NCBI GenBank assembly: GCA_017964745.1
Contig: JAGCRJ010000051.1
Coordinates: 1-6,964, forward strand
Reading direction: 5' to 3'
From: Lachnospiraceae bacterium
Lineage (GTDB): Bacteria > Bacillota > Clostridia > Lachnospirales > Lachnospiraceae
DNA length: 6,964 nt
The notes beneath the pieces were generated by a model. The model was not told the origin of the DNA. It saw nothing but the letters and a program-made list of their open reading frames with translations, and ran no database searches. Position numbers and translations under genes: made by a program. Of the stretch, positions 5,741 through 6,964 are shown one piece after another (positions within the stretch are counted from its first letter, which is position 1; each line of letters opens with the position of its first letter).

Positions 5741-5770
5741 ATTTACGGCATTTTACGGGATTTTCGGGCG
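5741..5770. repeat. Three degenerate 10-bp direct repeats upstream of the CIRCE promoter
   Basis: Consecutive decamers atttacggca, ttttacggga and ttttcgggcg repeat with a 10-bp period (the first two match at 8 of 10). An A/T-rich tract (about 5771-5797) then leads to the -35 box at 5810 and could act as an UP element. The third unit is weak and no function is evident. Confidence 0.3.
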
Positions 5771-5795
5771 ATTTAATTATTTTTTTAGAAATAAA

Positions 5796-5822
5796 TTAGC
5801 ACTCACCTCTTGACAGTGCTAA
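5796..5822. promoter_or_regulatory. CIRCE element (HrcA operator)
   Basis: TTAGCACTC (5796-5804), a 9-bp spacer, then CAGTGCTAA (5814-5822). The consensus is TTAGCACTC-N9-GAGTGCTAA, so there is a single mismatch at the first base of the right arm. HrcA, encoded elsewhere, should repress the hsp20 gene here and release it on heat shock. The element overlaps the -35 box. Confidence 0.93.
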
Positions 5823-5838
5823 TAATGCGTGTTATATT
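5810..5838 (+). promoter_or_regulatory. hsp20 promoter embedded in CIRCE
   Basis: TTGACA (5810-5815, perfect -35), 17-bp spacer, TATATT (5833-5838, 5/6 match to TATAAT). Transcription would start near 5845, leaving a leader of about 85 nt. The -35 lies in the CIRCE spacer and right arm. Confidence 0.88.
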
Positions 5839-5859
5839 GCATCTAGAACAAGGAAAACA

Positions 5860-5908
5860 AAGCGTTCGGATAACTCAAGGGTGACCATAACGGCACATCA
5901 GGACGCTT
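5860..5908 (+). other. Leader hairpin in the hsp20 5' UTR
   Basis: AAGCGTTC (5860-5867) pairs with GGACGCTT (5901-5908) over 8 bp with one G-U, enclosing 33 nt and ending 5 nt before the ribosome-binding site AAAGGAGG (5914-5921). The stem leaves the ribosome site free, so it looks like an mRNA-stabilising 5' structure rather than a thermosensor. Confidence 0.4.
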
Positions 5909-5929
5909 GATACAAAGGAGGAATGACTT

Positions 5930-6391
5930 ATGATGATGTTCCCTAGCATTTATAACAACGATCTTTTTGATGATCTTTTTGATTTCCCTGTATGGAACGA
6001 CAGAGACATGAAGAAAGCCGAGAAGAAGCTCTACGGCCATCATGCCGGCAACCTTATGAAGACCGATATCAAGGAGAAGGATAAGGAGTATGAGCTCCAC
6101 ATCGATCTCCCGGGCTTCGACAAGGATGAGATCCAGGTTTCACTTGATAACGGTTACCTCACCATCCAGGCATCCAAGGGTCTTGACAAGGATGAGGATG
6201 AAAAGGACGGCAAGTGGATCCACAAGGAGCGTTATGCGGGCAGCTGCATGAGACAGTTCTATGTCGGCGACGGACTTGTTCAGGAAGACATCAAGGCTGA
6301 GTTCAAGAGCGGTATACTTAAACTCACCGTGCCCAAGAAGGAAGCACTTCCCGACAGGACACAGAATAAGTACATAGCTATTGAGGGATAA
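5930..6391 (+). CDS. Hsp20/alpha-crystallin small heat-shock protein
   Basis: This 153-residue ATP-independent cytosolic holdase keeps unfolding proteins soluble. The N-terminal arm (1-41) is rich in Phe/Asp (DLFDDLFDFP) and is followed by the alpha-crystallin domain (about 42-138), with DIKEKDKEYELHIDLPGF (46-63) and the conserved GILKLTVPK (128-136). The tail carries an Ile-x-Ile anchor (Ile149-Ala-Ile151) used for oligomer assembly. The start is the first of three successive ATG codons (5930), 8 nt after AAAGGAGG. Control is by CIRCE/HrcA. It is a single-gene unit closed by the terminator at 6431. Compared with the neighbouring M56 gene it uses more AAG, GAG and ATC codons, consistent with high expression. 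Confidence 0.95.
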   Translation: MMMFPSIYNNDLFDDLFDFPVWNDRDMKKAEKKLYGHHAGNLMKTDIKEKDKEYELHIDLPGFDKDEIQVSLDNGYLTIQASKGLDKDEDEKDGKWIHKERYAGSCMRQFYVGDGLVQEDIKAEFKSGILKLTVPKKEALPDRTQNKYIAIEG

Positions 6392-6430
6392 TTCCCCTGA
6401 CCATATTCTCCTGTGAGTAGATTCGCCGGA

Positions 6431-6465
6431 AAGGCCGGAGCTAAATGCTCCGGCCTTTTCATTTT
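6431..6465 (+). terminator. Rho-independent terminator of hsp20
   Basis: AAGGCCGGAGC (6431-6441) and GCTCCGGCCTT (6447-6457) form a perfect 11-bp stem with loop TAAAT, followed by the T-rich tail TTTTCATTTT (6456-6465). Confidence 0.93.
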
Positions 6466-6470
6466 GAAAC

Positions 6471-6512
6471 AGGGGACGGGGGTGAACGGAGGAACCGTCC
6501 CCTCGTTCACCC
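6471..6512. repeat. Interleaved GGGACGG-type palindromic element (A-B-A'-B')
   Basis: A = AGGGGACGG (6471-6479), B = GGGTGAACG (6480-6488), spacer GAGGAA (6489-6494), A' = CCGTCCCCT (6495-6503), B' = CGTTCACCC (6504-6512). A pairs exactly with A' and B exactly with B', nine bases each, arms abutting. As RNA this is an H-type pseudoknot layout; as DNA the two hairpins exclude each other. GGGGACGGTTC-like palindromes are common dispersed elements in Clostridia. It lies between the hsp20 terminator and the next promoter. Confidence 0.7.
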
Positions 6513-6539
6513 GTCCTCGTTCCACTTTTACGGCACTTA

Positions 6540-6548
6540 TGGTAAAAT
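6540..6548 (+). promoter_or_regulatory. Extended -10 promoter for the last gene, probably giving a leaderless mRNA
   Basis: TGGTAAAAT matches TGn-TAnnnT (extended -10; hexamer TAAAAT at 6543-6548). The normal 6-nt gap puts the transcription start at 6555, the A of the only usable ATG. The -35 region (around 6520-6525, TTCCAC) is poor, as extended -10 promoters allow. No Shine-Dalgarno sequence lies before the ATG. Confidence 0.55.
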
Positions 6549-6554
6549 AGCCGT

Positions 6555-6964
6555 ATGTCCGGTGATAATCTTAAAAGCAAAATATCTGCGCTTTTCTGGT
6601 CCTTTTTTCCCGAAGAGACCCATATAGCATATTTCCATCGTAAGACATTTGCCACGATGCGTCATTGGCATCTGAGAAAGTATTATTCCAATGATCCGGA
6701 CGGCTTTGTGCGCATTCTGGACAGAGAGTACGAGAAGCCCCGAAGGCTCTCGGATATGCCTTCCTTTACCGCGTTCATCGTCGGAGACAGGGGTGCTGAT
6801 CTTTTCGCACGGACTTTTGAATCCGTCAGGGAGCAGGTTTGTAAAGCGGATTCCATCGGTGCTTTGTGCGGCATTGACGCATCCGAAGCCGATAAGATAA
6901 TAAGAAATTCATCCGGTGATTATATCGCCATAATAAGAAATGGTAACATCCTCGAAAAGAGAGC
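6555..6964 (+). CDS. Probable divergent family-2 glycosyltransferase, N-terminal part (truncated by window end)
   Basis: The frame is open from 6546 to the window end; the in-frame TAA at 6543 makes ATG 6555 the first possible start. 136 codons are visible. Residues 1-68 are rich in aromatic and basic residues (W15, W38, KYY at 42-44) with no recognised domain. From 69, PSFTAFIVGDRGADLFARTF continues into ESVREQ (89-94), like the PxISIVVPxYN...L..ciESVxxQ start of GT-A family-2 glycosyltransferases. SSGDYIAIIRNGNIL (119-133) mimics the (S/T)GEYIAxLDxDDxL strand. If so, the metal-binding DxD is replaced by RNGN and the stretch between the motifs is short, so it may be inactive or use another mechanism. 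Substrate unknown; the assignment rests on motif resemblance alone. No Shine-Dalgarno sequence precedes the start. Confidence 0.5.
   Translation, partial: MSGDNLKSKISALFWSFFPEETHIAYFHRKTFATMRHWHLRKYYSNDPDGFVRILDREYEKPRRLSDMPSFTAFIVGDRGADLFARTFESVREQVCKADSIGALCGIDASEADKIIRNSSGDYIAIIRNGNILEKR

Noticed and set aside
5845..5929. RNA thermometer in the hsp20 leader
   Set aside because: The leader has no stretch complementary to AAAGGAGG, and the only stem ends before the ribosome site; CIRCE already explains heat control.
1..6964. CRISPR arrays, tRNA or rRNA genes, insertion-sequence transposases
   Set aside because: No regularly spaced direct repeats, cloverleaf or rRNA signatures, or transposase motifs were seen on either strand.

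Overview
The window reads as a low-to-mid GC Firmicute, most likely a Clostridia/Lachnospiraceae-type anaerobe. This rests on gene content and signals: a FeoB with its small Cys-rich partner protein, a short DtxR-type regulator, a BlaI/M56 pair with a large extracellular sensor, a CIRCE-controlled small heat-shock gene, and GGGACGG-type intergenic palindromes. All recognisable genes lie on the + strand. No gene-free stretch exceeds 300 bases.

Layout. (1) Positions 2-883: the C-terminal third of the ferrous-iron transporter FeoB, followed by a 54-residue FeoB-associated Cys-rich membrane protein. (2) Positions 915-1817: a long intergenic hairpin, then a 16-bp palindrome (GTTAGC-N4-GCTAAC), then a two-gene unit encoding a membrane-anchored heavy-metal-binding (HMA) protein and a DtxR/MntR-family metalloregulator. 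(3) Positions 1891-2744: a second copy of the same palindrome, with an extra half-site, precedes a cofactor-dependent (metal-free) phosphoglycerate mutase. (4) Positions 2745-2858: a relic of the 3' end of an ABC-transporter ATPase gene, abutting the mutase stop codon. (5) Positions 2911-5689: a strong promoter overlapped by a 15-bp-arm inverted repeat drives a BlaI/MecI-type repressor and an M56 metallopeptidase signal transducer. The transducer's 470-residue outer part is not a penicillin-binding domain. A terminator follows. (6) Positions 5741-6465: a CIRCE operator with an embedded promoter, an Hsp20 chaperone and a terminator. (7) Positions 6471-6512: an interleaved repeat with A-B-A'-B' order. 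(8) Positions 6540-6964: an extended -10 promoter placed so that transcription would begin at the ATG of a truncated gene that looks like a divergent family-2 glycosyltransferase.

The most interesting idea is a local metal-responsive circuit. The DtxR-type regulator, its HMA partner and a metal-independent glycolytic enzyme share one operator design not quite like the classical DtxR box, next to ferrous iron uptake genes. That would couple metal supply to the choice of phosphoglycerate mutase. The shared palindromes are seen directly; the regulatory link is inference.
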